A stretch of DNA of 39,354 bases from Candidatus Saccharimonadota bacterium (GTDB lineage Bacteria > Patescibacteriota > Saccharimonadia > Saccharimonadales > UBA4665): positions 1 through 39,354 of the forward strand of contig JABCZM010000010.1 in NCBI GenBank assembly GCA_013289705.1, written 5' to 3'. The notes below the pieces were generated by a model. It worked only from the letters and a program-made list of their open reading frames with translations, was not told where the DNA came from and searched no databases. Both the position numbers and the translations under genes were made by a program. Shown here piece after piece: positions 28,926 through 37,075 of this stretch (position 1 is its first letter; the number at the start of each line of letters is the position of its first letter).

Positions 28926-30605
28926 TTAGGACTTCACCCGCATAGCGCGAGTGAGCGCATTCATAGCCCGGACAAAGTTTCGAACACCACCCTTGTAGGC
29001 AACATAGCGATCGCTCCACTCCGGTTCATATTTTGACTTAAAACGTGTCAGGCCACTAAACGAATAGAACCTATCACCATTAGAGTATAAAAATTGCATT
29101 GCCCGACTAATAACCGACTTTTCTTCCAGATCATGCAGACCAGCAAGTGGACACAACCCCATGTTGAGTCGTTTATGGTCTTGTTGCGAAAGATGATCAA
29201 TGAAGGCCATCAAGACATAGTCGTTGATGTTACCTGGACTGTCACTTGCATGTCGTAATAAATCAAAATTAGCCTCATCAGCGTCATAGGAAGGGATCTG
29301 ATTCAAAAAAGCTTGGATTGTGCCAGCGCTATCACGGGCAATGATTATCGGGCATTGTTGCATGTAGTCTTCGCTAAAATTGCCCATCATGAAGCCACGC
29401 TCGCCACGGCCTGGCTTACTAAGCCACTCGTTCGAAATCGTTGTCAAACGGGCAATCAATGCTTTGTTATGTGGTGGCAGGAGGACTTCATTCGTAAAGC
29501 CTTCACGCTCGAATTTATTCTTAATTTGGCGAAAATATTTATTGCGTTTTACCTGATCATTAAAATTTGCCAGGTTAACAATTGCTTCTTCACCAATTTT
29601 TTGCAAGCTATAGCCATGCCGTCGATAAAACGCATTCCAGTCTGGTTCCGTATGCACAAAAACCGGCGACCAGTCGTTGCTATAACAGAGGTCTTCGAAG
29701 CTTTTTAGGAGTTGCTTGGCATTTGGCCGATCACCAAACGGGTCACCAACAACCAGTGCAACGCCACGCTCCACCTTATAAGCAAGCCCGCTTCGGCTAG
29801 CATTGTCAAAAAGATACGTTTTATCGAGAGGCCAAAGCTTAAAAAAGTCCTCACTCTTTCCTGGAGCATCGCTCATCAGCCGTTCGGCAAGCGTTCGCGT
29901 GTCATGGTGACTTGCTACCCTGGAACGAATTGGCTGAAACAACGAAATAACAGCGTAGGTTACCGCAGCAACACTCACCACCGACAGTGAATCAACAAAC
30001 AAATGGGCACGCCTGGTATGTGGCTGCAGCGGACTATTGGTCGTTAAGCCAAACTGGTCAACCGTGCGATGCATAGCCTCAGTTAACGTAATTTCCTCAT
30101 GGAAATCATGACGATCCATCAGCATAAAACCCGCGGTGCCATATGCGAATGCAACTATCAGAATAATCAGTGTAAATCGCAGCGAGAAACCAAAGCTGCG
30201 AATATCACTTTTGACCGTAAACATCCGTCGATTCAAACTTAACAGACCAATAATAACCACCGGCACCACAAATTTACCGGTAAATGACAATAAGTCGCCT
30301 CTTCCTAGCGCAGCCGTAATCCGCATCGAATAAAACCCAATCATGAAGACATAAGAACACAACGCAACGGCCCAGGCAGTTTGTTTGCGTCGTCGCAGCA
30401 ACGTACTTAAATAGATCAGCCCAAGACCAATCAATAGCGGAATATCAATATCGATATCGGTGATGCGTGAGCCATTGCGCTGCGCCAACTGATCGAGCAG
30501 CGTCGTTGCCAGTACAAACAAGCCGTGCATACCAACGGTAAACACAACCAGATCAAGCAGAAACTCACGTCGAACCTTAAATAAACGAGCAAATGACGTC
30601 GACAT
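28926..30605 (-). CDS. MprF-like phosphatidylglycerol aminoacyltransferase
   Basis: The protein is 559 residues from the ATG at 30605. The ATG at 30650 would place the promoter within the gene. Six hydrophobic helices fill the first ~240 residues. The C-terminal DUF2156/LPG-synthase domain then follows, with GVALVVGDPFGD, WSPVFVHTEPDWNAFYRRHGY, GEEAIVNLANF, KNKFEREGF and GRGERGFMMGNF. This is the GNAT-like domain that transfers an amino acid from aminoacyl-tRNA to phosphatidylglycerol. It is shorter than full MprF (about 840 residues, 14 helices) and lacks the flippase half. It would reduce the negative surface charge and affect resistance to cationic peptides. Lys versus Ala specificity is unknown. 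Confidence 0.86.
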   Translation of the reverse strand: MSTSFARLFKVRREFLLDLVVFTVGMHGLFVLATTLLDQLAQRNGSRITDIDIDIPLLIGLGLIYLSTLLRRRKQTAWAVALCSYVFMIGFYSMRITAALGRGDLLSFTGKFVVPVVIIGLLSLNRRMFTVKSDIRSFGFSLRFTLIILIVAFAYGTAGFMLMDRHDFHEEITLTEAMHRTVDQFGLTTNSPLQPHTRRAHLFVDSLSVVSVAAVTYAVISLFQPIRSRVASHHDTRTLAERLMSDAPGKSEDFFKLWPLDKTYLFDNASRSGLAYKVERGVALVVGDPFGDRPNAKQLLKSFEDLCYSNDWSPVFVHTEPDWNAFYRRHGYSLQKIGEEAIVNLANFNDQVKRNKYFRQIKNKFEREGFTNEVLLPPHNKALIARLTTISNEWLSKPGRGERGFMMGNFSEDYMQQCPIIIARDSAGTIQAFLNQIPSYDADEANFDLLRHASDSPGNINDYVLMAFIDHLSQQDHKRLNMGLCPLAGLHDLEEKSVISRAMQFLYSNGDRFYSFSGLTRFKSKYEPEWSDRYVAYKGGVRNFVRAMNALTRAMRVKS

Positions 30606-30615
30606 ACTGTGCTCT

Positions 30616-30646
30616 ATTGTAACCGATATCAGACGGTTCGTGACAA
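30616..30646 (-). promoter_or_regulatory. promoter of the MprF-like gene
   Basis: On the minus strand TTGTCA (30641-30646), a 19-bp spacer and TACAAT (30616-30621) stand 10 nt before the ATG at 30605. The leader would be only a few bases. Confidence 0.5.
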
Positions 30647-30748
30647 TCATTTCATTAGATGTGCCAATGCTACCAACAACTATTGCTTGGTCATTGACAG
30701 AGCATATACGCCAAATGAGATTTGATAGACCCTTGTTTATTAGCTACA

Positions 30749-31258
30749 TCAGCCAGTGTTAGTACAGTGCTCAAAGAGCATTAAGGGCTGTCCTGGATGG
30801 ATGAGGTTAGGGTTGGCGCCAACCAGTTTATGTTCTTGGTTGACCTCTACCGTTGCCGCAAACACCTCAGGGAGCAATGATTGTTCGGCTGGTAGCTGAT
30901 GTGTTTTCGTAACAGTATATATGTTGTCCCCCGGAAGAATGGTATAAGGCTGTGGGTTTATAACACAGCTCGGGGTCTTGCCGCGAATAACAATAGTAAA
31001 TTTTTCTAAGTCTGGCGTAGCGGGCGCAACATTGTGCGTGCTGCTTGGCGTCGGTGTAGGTTTCGCTTCCGTATGGTGCGAGCCGTTATTGCTATTTAGC
31101 AGGGCTACTGTAATGGTGGTGGTGGCAGCCGCCGCAACAGCAGCCGCCCCTATGACTTGCTTTCTCCTCAGACCTAGAAAACCCCCATCACGGTCACTCG
31201 ACGCAAATACTTCTCTGCCTTCAGGTGTAGGCCACTCTGCTTTGGAGACTCCAGCCAT
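30749..31258 (-). CDS. membrane-anchored LysM-domain protein
   Basis: The protein is 169 residues. A basic cytoplasmic head (GLRRKQ) is followed by one hydrophobic helix (VIGAAAVAAAATTTITVALL, about 35-54), then a Pro/Thr-rich stalk (TEAKPTPTPSSTHNVAPATP) and a C-terminal domain. That domain starts YTILPGDNIYTVTKTH and ends NPNLIHPGQPLMLFEHC, which is the LysM pattern. It would hold peptidoglycan or chitin-like glycan outside the membrane. Two cysteines (C in PSCVIN and EHC) could form a disulfide closing the domain. A GAGGGG Shine-Dalgarno and a TATAAT box upstream indicate a leadered mRNA. Confidence 0.78.
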   Translation of the reverse strand: MAGVSKAEWPTPEGREVFASSDRDGGFLGLRRKQVIGAAAVAAAATTTITVALLNSNNGSHHTEAKPTPTPSSTHNVAPATPDLEKFTIVIRGKTPSCVINPQPYTILPGDNIYTVTKTHQLPAEQSLLPEVFAATVEVNQEHKLVGANPNLIHPGQPLMLFEHCTNTG

Positions 31259-31439
31259 AGGTCGTACCCCTCATTACATGTTCAAAGCGACAATACCATA
31301 ATTATAAAGCGAAAACAACAATCAAGTCGCATTACTTCACAGGCAATACCGTGCTAGCATATACCTACTTATAAATTTTCTGATAAAAGAAGTCACATTG
31401 CGGCATTAGTGTTTTATCGTACTATAGCTAGATAGACGG

Positions 31440-31445
31440 GATAAT
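31440..31445 (+). promoter_or_regulatory. -10-like box, leaderless start of the 31451 gene
   Basis: GATAAT ends 5 nt before the ATG at 31451; there is no Shine-Dalgarno. Confidence 0.4.
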
Positions 31446-31450
31446 TTTAG

Positions 31451-31954
31451 ATGAGCGAACAGTTAGAAACAATGCAGCCAGACAAAGCACTACAAGCCCT
31501 TACGTCTTTTCTGGAACAGGCCTCTCGTAGTGAGCCTGTAACCTATGACTTCTGCCGGTCTCTACTGCGTCCCAGTAATGGTATTTCAGTGCCCGCTGCA
31601 ATGGCAGCCCTTATTAGCAACGAGGCCTATCCTGGCCATACCGCCACCCAAACTACCCACGACAACAGAAGCCTACAGGCCGAGTTAGTGCAGGATATCG
31701 AATTTCCTACAGTCAACGTGACAACAGCAGTCCGACTATGCAAGGCTGGCCCACGAAACTTCACGTCACTGACGCTTGGCCTAAGGCACGAGAGAAAAGA
31801 CCAAGCAATAACACGGGGTAGGTGGCTTGTCCACGGCGTGTACAGGCCAAACTATTCTCCCGCAAGTACCGATCCCGGAGCTAACCGGAATATGCAGGAA
31901 TTTCTAAGAATTACCCGGAGGGTTACCGAACAATTCATCGGATTATTACAGTAA
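31451..31954 (+). CDS. orphan protein, 167 residues
   Basis: The protein is soluble, with helical N- and C-terminal segments (ALQALTSFLEQASRS; MQEFLRITRRVTEQFIGLL) and a central beta-like region (AELVQDIEFPTVNVTTAVRL). No family is recognised, and there is no membrane segment or cysteine motif. It stands alone between a divergent LysM gene and dcd. Confidence 0.5.
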   Translation: MSEQLETMQPDKALQALTSFLEQASRSEPVTYDFCRSLLRPSNGISVPAAMAALISNEAYPGHTATQTTHDNRSLQAELVQDIEFPTVNVTTAVRLCKAGPRNFTSLTLGLRHERKDQAITRGRWLVHGVYRPNYSPASTDPGANRNMQEFLRITRRVTEQFIGLLQ

Positions 31955-32108
31955 TTTAGACAACCGAACGACTGCAAAATAGTCCATGGAAGTTTCATGA
32001 AAGCCAACTTACTTGCCCCGAAGCTATAGTGACGTACTTTTTACACCTGAATTTATTTGAATTACTTGCAAGTTATTGTGTAGAATAGAGAAAATAGAGG
32101 AGGTAAAT

Positions 32109-32822
32109 GTGGGGGTTTACAGCAACACTCAAATTCGCGCAGCTATCGATGAAGGTCACATTGTTTGTGTGCCGTTCGACGCGAAGCAAGTCTCTCACGC
32201 CAGCCTCGATGTGACGCTTGGTTATCACTACTACCGCATTGAGCGGATGAACGAGCGTACCATCTACAATCCGTTCGACCGCGAAGACGTCGAACGCTAT
32301 TTTGATGGCCCATATAAAGCTATGCCACATGGTGAATGGTGCAAACTCAACGGCATTGCTCCGGTGGCAAACATACCGCTCGATCACCCTGTTATTGCAC
32401 TCAAGCCACGTGAACGGATTTTGGCACACACCCATGAGTTCTTTGGCATTAAGCCACCGGGCGCCTGCGAAGTTCGTAGCCGTTCTAGCTGGGGGCGCAA
32501 TGGTATTGCCGTTTGCTTTGACGCCGGCTGGATTGACCCAGGCTACATCAACCGTTTAACCTTGGAAATTTATAACCTCAACGAGCGTGAAACCGTCTTG
32601 CTGCCTGTTGGCGAGCGCTTTGCGCAGATCATCTTCCACGAAACTGGTCCAGTTGACGGTAATTACGGTGTTGGGCGCGATGCTGGCTTTAGTGGCAAAT
32701 ACCAGCAAGGCACTGATCTGGACACCATTATCAAAACTTGGTCACCAGACATGATGCTACCCAAAGCTTACAAAGACCAGCGCAAGCTACCCGTAAAGAT
32801 CGAAGGATTAGCCTATGAGTAA
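32109..32822 (+). CDS. dcd: dCTP deaminase family protein
   Basis: The protein is 237 residues from the GTG at 32109, chosen for the GAGGAGG Shine-Dalgarno 5-6 nt upstream. A TTG at 32076 is rejected. It has the dCTP deaminase/dUTPase core: CEVRSRSSWGRNGIAV, DAGWIDPGYINRLTLEIYN (with the catalytic Glu in LEIYN), and LLPVGERFAQIIFHETG. It deaminates dCTP to dUTP, and bifunctional forms yield dUMP directly. It is longer than the usual ~190 residues owing to an insert (about 45-75) and a C-terminal tail. It overlaps the Tmk-ThyX gene by 8 nt, so both belong to one thymidylate operon. Confidence 0.88.
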   Translation: MGVYSNTQIRAAIDEGHIVCVPFDAKQVSHASLDVTLGYHYYRIERMNERTIYNPFDREDVERYFDGPYKAMPHGEWCKLNGIAPVANIPLDHPVIALKPRERILAHTHEFFGIKPPGACEVRSRSSWGRNGIAVCFDAGWIDPGYINRLTLEIYNLNERETVLLPVGERFAQIIFHETGPVDGNYGVGRDAGFSGKYQQGTDLDTIIKTWSPDMMLPKAYKDQRKLPVKIEGLAYE

Positions 32823-35136
32823 GGGTAAATACATCGTCCTAGAAGGGCCGGAAGGCGTCGGCAAAACCACGCAGTTAAACGAACTAGCACGCCGTTTGCA
32901 GGCTGCCGGATTACCCGTTCGCATGCTGCGCGAACCCGATAGCCAGAGCGACCTCACCGCTCGTGCCTTGCGACAGCTCACCCAAGACCCACGCTACCCA
33001 ATGAACACCAACACCGAAGTGTTACTCTACAACGCCGCCCGTTCGCAATCGCTCCAAGTGATCAAAAAAAGTGTTGAACAAGGCGTGATTTGTGTTGTTG
33101 ATCGCAACTACCTAACAACGCTTGCCATTCAGTATTACGGCCGTGGTGATGTGCCCGATTACGAAACCATCAACAAAATTATCGAATTTGCCGTCAATGG
33201 TGTCGAGCCAGACCTTTGTGTTGTGCTCGATGCACCGGTTCAGATGCTCAAGGAACGGGTTGGCAACCGTGCTCAAGGCGAACGATTCGATAACCTCGAC
33301 GAGGCATTCTTAGAGCGCGTTCGCGCCGGCTATCTTTGGGAAGCCAAGCAGCGTAATTTACCGGTAGTTTTTGCAACCGACGATGCGGCAACAGTGGCCG
33401 ATAACATCTGGAAACTCGTAGCCGAAGCACTCGCCGTTCGCGAGCCAAGCAAGGTCGGAGCAGCCGTGAGCGAGCCGGTGTCTGTCAAGCAGATCATCGA
33501 AGACAAACAATTACCCCAAAAAGAACAACTAGTTTCTGATGCACCACTTGTTGAAAAGAAGAACGGCTTGTTCCAAGTTACCGACGCTGGACGTAACTAC
33601 TTGCAAGACGCCGTCACTTCCGTAGATGGTAATGTCTACACCTTTACCGACAAACTCAGCCCGATGACCATTGCCGCTGCTATGGCTCGGCTAAGCCGCC
33701 GCGGTGACGACATGCGCATTACGCTCTTGGATGAATTTGGCGGTAAGGTTGGCAAGGACGAAAAGCTGTTGCAGCGCGTCATTACAGCCTACGGCGACGA
33801 CTCAGTCCAACAGCTAGCCGGCATCCACATGGTGGTCGAAAATGCTTCGAACTTGCTGACCAAAAAACTTGAATGGGGACGTTTGGCAGCTTATCTTGAA
33901 CAATCTACGCGCTACATTTACTTCGACCAGAAGGATAAAGCAGGCAACTACAAATACTTCGTACCTCGAAATCTCGACGCCAAAACCAAGCAAATATACA
34001 TCGAAAGTCTCGACAAGATTTTTGATATATATTCAGACCTCGTCCACAAGTTAACAACGTACGTCCAGGCCAACTCAGATGTGCCCGAAGCCGAGCGCGA
34101 CATTGCCTGGAAAGGTGCCACACGCGCCCAAGCCTGTGACGCCTGCCGCTTCCTATTGCCGGTAGCCACAAAATCTACCGTTGGCATTTTTGCCTCTGGC
34201 CAAGCGCTAGAGAGCTTAATTATGCATTTGCAAAGTGATGATCTACTCGAAGCACAAGATACCGGCAACAATATGCTTGAACAAGGCCGTAAAATCGTTC
34301 CAGCATTCCTAGAACGCGCCGATAAACCCGACCGTGGCGGCGCCATGATTGCTTACCGCTCCAACACTGCTCACGCCGTTGCGGCGCTTGCAAAAGAGTA
34401 CTTATCCGATACCTACGCCGATGACGGCACCGAAGCCGTAACCTTAGTTGAATCTTGGCCTAAGAGCGAGCTAAGCATCGTTGCCGATATGCTATACGAA
34501 CACAGCAACTTACCGCTCAAAGACATCCAGAAAGAAGTCGATAGCTGGTCATACGAGCAAAAAGTTAAAACGTTCACTGCCTACGTGGGCGAACGCCTCA
34601 ACCGCCGCCATCGACCTGGCAGAGCACTCGAAAAAATCCACTATAGCTGGGATTTGGTATGTGATTACGGCATTTTCCGCGACTTACAGCGTCACCGCAT
34701 GGTCGACGATCTGGAGTGGCAACTACTGACACCGCGCTATGGCTACGACACACCTACGCTCATCGACGAAGCCGGTTTAACAGATGAATTTGAGCAATGT
34801 TTTAGCATCAGCCTGGAACTCTATAGCACCATGCAAGCTGCCGGTTACGCACTTGAAGCCCAATACGCCACACTGCTTGGCCACAAAATGCGGTGGAAAG
34901 TTACTTACAATGCCCGCGAAGCCTTCCATCTGCACGAACTGCGCACCAGTCCGCAGGGTCACCCTGGCTATCGTAAACTAGTACAAGAAATGCACGAAAA
35001 ACTAGCAGAAGTCCATCCGCTATTGGCCGACGCCATGAAGTTTGTTAATCAAGGCGAAGACGAAGCCCTCACCAGGCTTGCCGCCGAGCGTTACACGCAG
35101 TACAAATTAGAACAGCTTGACAAGCAAGCCCAGTAG
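32815..35136 (+). CDS. fused dTMP kinase / double ThyX thymidylate synthase
   Basis: A single open frame of 773 residues. Residues 1-205 are a dTMP kinase: P-loop GPEGVGKT at 11-18, the MLREPDSQSD substrate loop, VVDRNYLTTLAIQYYG, and a lid region. Residues 206-245 are a linker. From ~246 follow two ThyX-like domains. The first contains GRLAAYLEQSTRY (E362 to Y367), RFLLPVATKSTVGIFASGQA and a helical end. The second contains LQRHRMVDDLEWQLLTPRYG (R626-H627-R628) and YNAREAFHLHELRTSPQG. ThyX methylates dUMP to dTMP with FAD, NADPH and methylene-tetrahydrofolate, and Tmk phosphorylates dTMP to dTDP. Neither ThyX domain has the whole RHRxxSxxxxSxR signature. The gene overlaps dcd by 8 nt. Confidence 0.9.
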   Translation: MSKGKYIVLEGPEGVGKTTQLNELARRLQAAGLPVRMLREPDSQSDLTARALRQLTQDPRYPMNTNTEVLLYNAARSQSLQVIKKSVEQGVICVVDRNYLTTLAIQYYGRGDVPDYETINKIIEFAVNGVEPDLCVVLDAPVQMLKERVGNRAQGERFDNLDEAFLERVRAGYLWEAKQRNLPVVFATDDAATVADNIWKLVAEALAVREPSKVGAAVSEPVSVKQIIEDKQLPQKEQLVSDAPLVEKKNGLFQVTDAGRNYLQDAVTSVDGNVYTFTDKLSPMTIAAAMARLSRRGDDMRITLLDEFGGKVGKDEKLLQRVITAYGDDSVQQLAGIHMVVENASNLLTKKLEWGRLAAYLEQSTRYIYFDQKDKAGNYKYFVPRNLDAKTKQIYIESLDKIFDIYSDLVHKLTTYVQANSDVPEAERDIAWKGATRAQACDACRFLLPVATKSTVGIFASGQALESLIMHLQSDDLLEAQDTGNNMLEQGRKIVPAFLERADKPDRGGAMIAYRSNTAHAVAALAKEYLSDTYADDGTEAVTLVESWPKSELSIVADMLYEHSNLPLKDIQKEVDSWSYEQKVKTFTAYVGERLNRRHRPGRALEKIHYSWDLVCDYGIFRDLQRHRMVDDLEWQLLTPRYGYDTPTLIDEAGLTDEFEQCFSISLELYSTMQAAGYALEAQYATLLGHKMRWKVTYNAREAFHLHELRTSPQGHPGYRKLVQEMHEKLAEVHPLLADAMKFVNQGEDEALTRLAAERYTQYKLEQLDKQAQ

Positions 35137-35146
35137 GCGTTAGATA
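35117..35146 (+). promoter_or_regulatory. ilv operon promoter within the ThyX gene end
   Basis: A perfect TTGACA (35117-35122) lies inside the last codons of the preceding gene, followed after 18 bp by TAGATA (35141-35146). The -10 box is weak. It ends 8 nt before the leader-peptide ATG, so the leader peptide would be translated from a leaderless mRNA. Confidence 0.55.
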
Positions 35147-35154
35147 GAACTGAT

Positions 35155-35244
35155 ATGAGTTTCAACCTATTGAGCATTGTGGTGATTAGCATTCTCGGCC
35201 TATCGGGGCTGTGCTTCACTATGGTTGAAGCCACCGAGCAGTAA
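35155..35244 (+). CDS. ilv operon leader peptide
   Basis: This 29-codon ORF ends in TAA. Eleven codons are for branched-chain amino acids: five Leu, three Ile and three Val, with NLLSIVVISILGLSGL as the dense run. This is the hallmark of ilv attenuator leader peptides. The codon run ends just before the sequence that can form an antiterminator with the terminator loop downstream. Ribosome stalling at low charged Leu/Ile/Val-tRNA would free that sequence. No Shine-Dalgarno is seen; a leaderless start is likely. The peptide itself is not expected to have a function. Confidence 0.75.
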   Translation: MSFNLLSIVVISILGLSGLCFTMVEATEQ

Positions 35245-35263
35245 AACGCTCACCGCACAGCCC
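35206..35263 (+). promoter_or_regulatory. ilv leader pause hairpin and antiterminator arm
   Basis: A perfect 9-bp stem (gggctgtgc 35206-35214 / gcacagccc 35255-35263) encloses the 11-nt segment tggttgaagcc (35222-35232). That segment is the exact reverse complement of ggcttcaacca (35278-35288) in the terminator. The two pairings exclude the terminator hairpin when formed. Confidence 0.7.
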
Positions 35264-35273
35264 AGGCACCACA

Positions 35274-35301
35274 AACAGGCTTCAACCAGAGCCTGTTTTT
35301 T
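35274..35301 (+). terminator. ilvB attenuator terminator
   Basis: An 8-bp stem (aacaggct 35274-35281 / agcctgtt 35290-35297) is followed by a T run (T6 from 35296 to 35301). It lies between the leader peptide and ilvB, and its 5' arm and loop are complementary to the leader segment 35222-35232. Confidence 0.85.
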
Positions 35302-35352
35302 AATGTAAAAGGAAGATACCGTGTCAAACAGAGTAAGCAACAACGGAGCATT

Positions 35353-37071
35353 ATGAAAAAACAAGACATAAACGGCGCGGAAGCACTCATATATTGCCTC
35401 GAAAAACTCGGCGTTGAATATATATTTGGCTATTCTGGCGGAGCGGCAATCCCGATCTTTGACGCCATTATTACCACTGGCACGAAAATCAAACTTATTT
35501 TAACCAGGCACGAGCAAGGCGCAGCGCATATCGCCGATGGCTATGCTCGAGCTAGCGGCAAACCAGGCGTCATACTGGTAACATCTGGGCCAGGCGCAGG
35601 CAACATTGTGACAGGTCTGATGACGGCGCATATGGACAGCGTGCCGATGATCGCCATTACTGGGCAGCAGATTCGGCCAATGCTTGGACTCGATGCCTTC
35701 CAGGAAGCTGACGTATTCAACATCACCATGCCCGTTACAAAGCACAACTACCTGATTCTCGAAACAAATCAGCTGCCAGAAATTGTCCACGAAGCATTTA
35801 GTATTGCCACGACTGGCCGACCAGGTCCGGTGCTCATCGACATTCCAAAAGATGTAAGTTCAGGACCGTTCACGGGTTCACTCGAAATCTCTGCAAGCCA
35901 GGTGACCGCACCAAAACTGGCAACCATTAGCGCCAAAACTATCAAGCGTACCACTGATCTGTTACAAATAGCCCAAAAACCGGTTATCTTGGCTGGTCAC
36001 GGCGTACTGCTTGCTGATGCTCAGGATCAATTACGTGCAGTCAGCAAACAGTTTGACGTGCCCGTTGTCACAACCTTGCTTGGCAAGGGCGCCGTGGACG
36101 AAACAACACCACTGGCATACGGAATGCTTGGCATGCACGGCACGGCCTACGCTAACAAGGCAATTCTAGAAGCAGATTTGTTGCTTAATATTGGCTCACG
36201 CTTTGATGACCGTATCATTGGTGATGGCAAGAGCTTTGGCAAAGACGCAACCATTGTTCATGTTGATATCGACGCCGCCGAAATGGGCAAGATGATTCGC
36301 CCCGACATTGCGATTGTCGCCGATGCCAAACAGTTCTTGACTCAGTTGCAGGCAACTAAACAAGCTGCCAATCATCAAAACTGGCGAGTGCGCCTTGATG
36401 GCTACCGCAAACAGTTTCCACTCGGCTACAGCGACGAGCACGGCCTGACGCAGCAACACATTCTTGACAGCCTAAACCACATAACCAACGGCGAAGCCAT
36501 CGTCACCACCGACGTTGGCCAGCACCAAATGTGGGCCGCTCAGTTCCTCAAAACCAAACACGCCAATCAGTGGGTTACCTCTGGTGGTGCTGGCACGATG
36601 GGCTTTGGCCTGCCAAGTGCTATTGGCGCCCAGTTTGCCTGCCCAGACAAGCCGGTCGTTGCTATTGTAGGCGACGGCGGTTTCCAAATGACACTTTACG
36701 AACTAGCTACGGCGGCACTACACAAACTGCCCATTAAGATCTTCGTCCTAAACAACCATTACCTGGGCATGGTACGCCAGTGGCAAGAGTTGTTTTACGA
36801 TAATCGCTTGAGTGGCGTAGACTTGGAAGGCAATCCGGATTTTGTAAAATTAGCCGAAAGTTACGGCATTAAAGCCTTCAACATCGAAAAGGCAAGCAAA
36901 GTCGACAGCATCATCCAAAAAGTCATGGCCTACAACGGTCCGGTACTGGTGAACTGCGAAGTTGCCAAAACCGACAACGTCTACCCAATGATTCCAGCCG
37001 GCCGAGCCTACACCGACATGCTCACCGAAGCGCCAACTGAAAAACTCGAAAAACCCGTGGGGAGTACCTAA
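35353..37071 (+). CDS. ilvB: acetolactate synthase large subunit
   Basis: This 572-residue ThDP enzyme is typical of anabolic AHAS. E54 in TRHEQGAAHIADGYARA is the expected ThDP-activating Glu, the FAD-linked middle domain follows, and the ThDP motif GDGGFQMTLYELATAA starts at G440 and runs to VLNNHYLGMVRQWQ. It joins two pyruvates to acetolactate, or pyruvate and 2-oxobutanoate to acetohydroxybutanoate, the first common step of Val, Leu and Ile synthesis. A GGAG Shine-Dalgarno precedes the ATG. It heads ilvB-ilvN-ridA-ilvA, with 4 nt to ilvN. Expression is likely set by the attenuator upstream. Confidence 0.96.
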   Translation: MKKQDINGAEALIYCLEKLGVEYIFGYSGGAAIPIFDAIITTGTKIKLILTRHEQGAAHIADGYARASGKPGVILVTSGPGAGNIVTGLMTAHMDSVPMIAITGQQIRPMLGLDAFQEADVFNITMPVTKHNYLILETNQLPEIVHEAFSIATTGRPGPVLIDIPKDVSSGPFTGSLEISASQVTAPKLATISAKTIKRTTDLLQIAQKPVILAGHGVLLADAQDQLRAVSKQFDVPVVTTLLGKGAVDETTPLAYGMLGMHGTAYANKAILEADLLLNIGSRFDDRIIGDGKSFGKDATIVHVDIDAAEMGKMIRPDIAIVADAKQFLTQLQATKQAANHQNWRVRLDGYRKQFPLGYSDEHGLTQQHILDSLNHITNGEAIVTTDVGQHQMWAAQFLKTKHANQWVTSGGAGTMGFGLPSAIGAQFACPDKPVVAIVGDGGFQMTLYELATAALHKLPIKIFVLNNHYLGMVRQWQELFYDNRLSGVDLEGNPDFVKLAESYGIKAFNIEKASKVDSIIQKVMAYNGPVLVNCEVAKTDNVYPMIPAGRAYTDMLTEAPTEKLEKPVGST

Positions 37072-37075
37072 ACAG

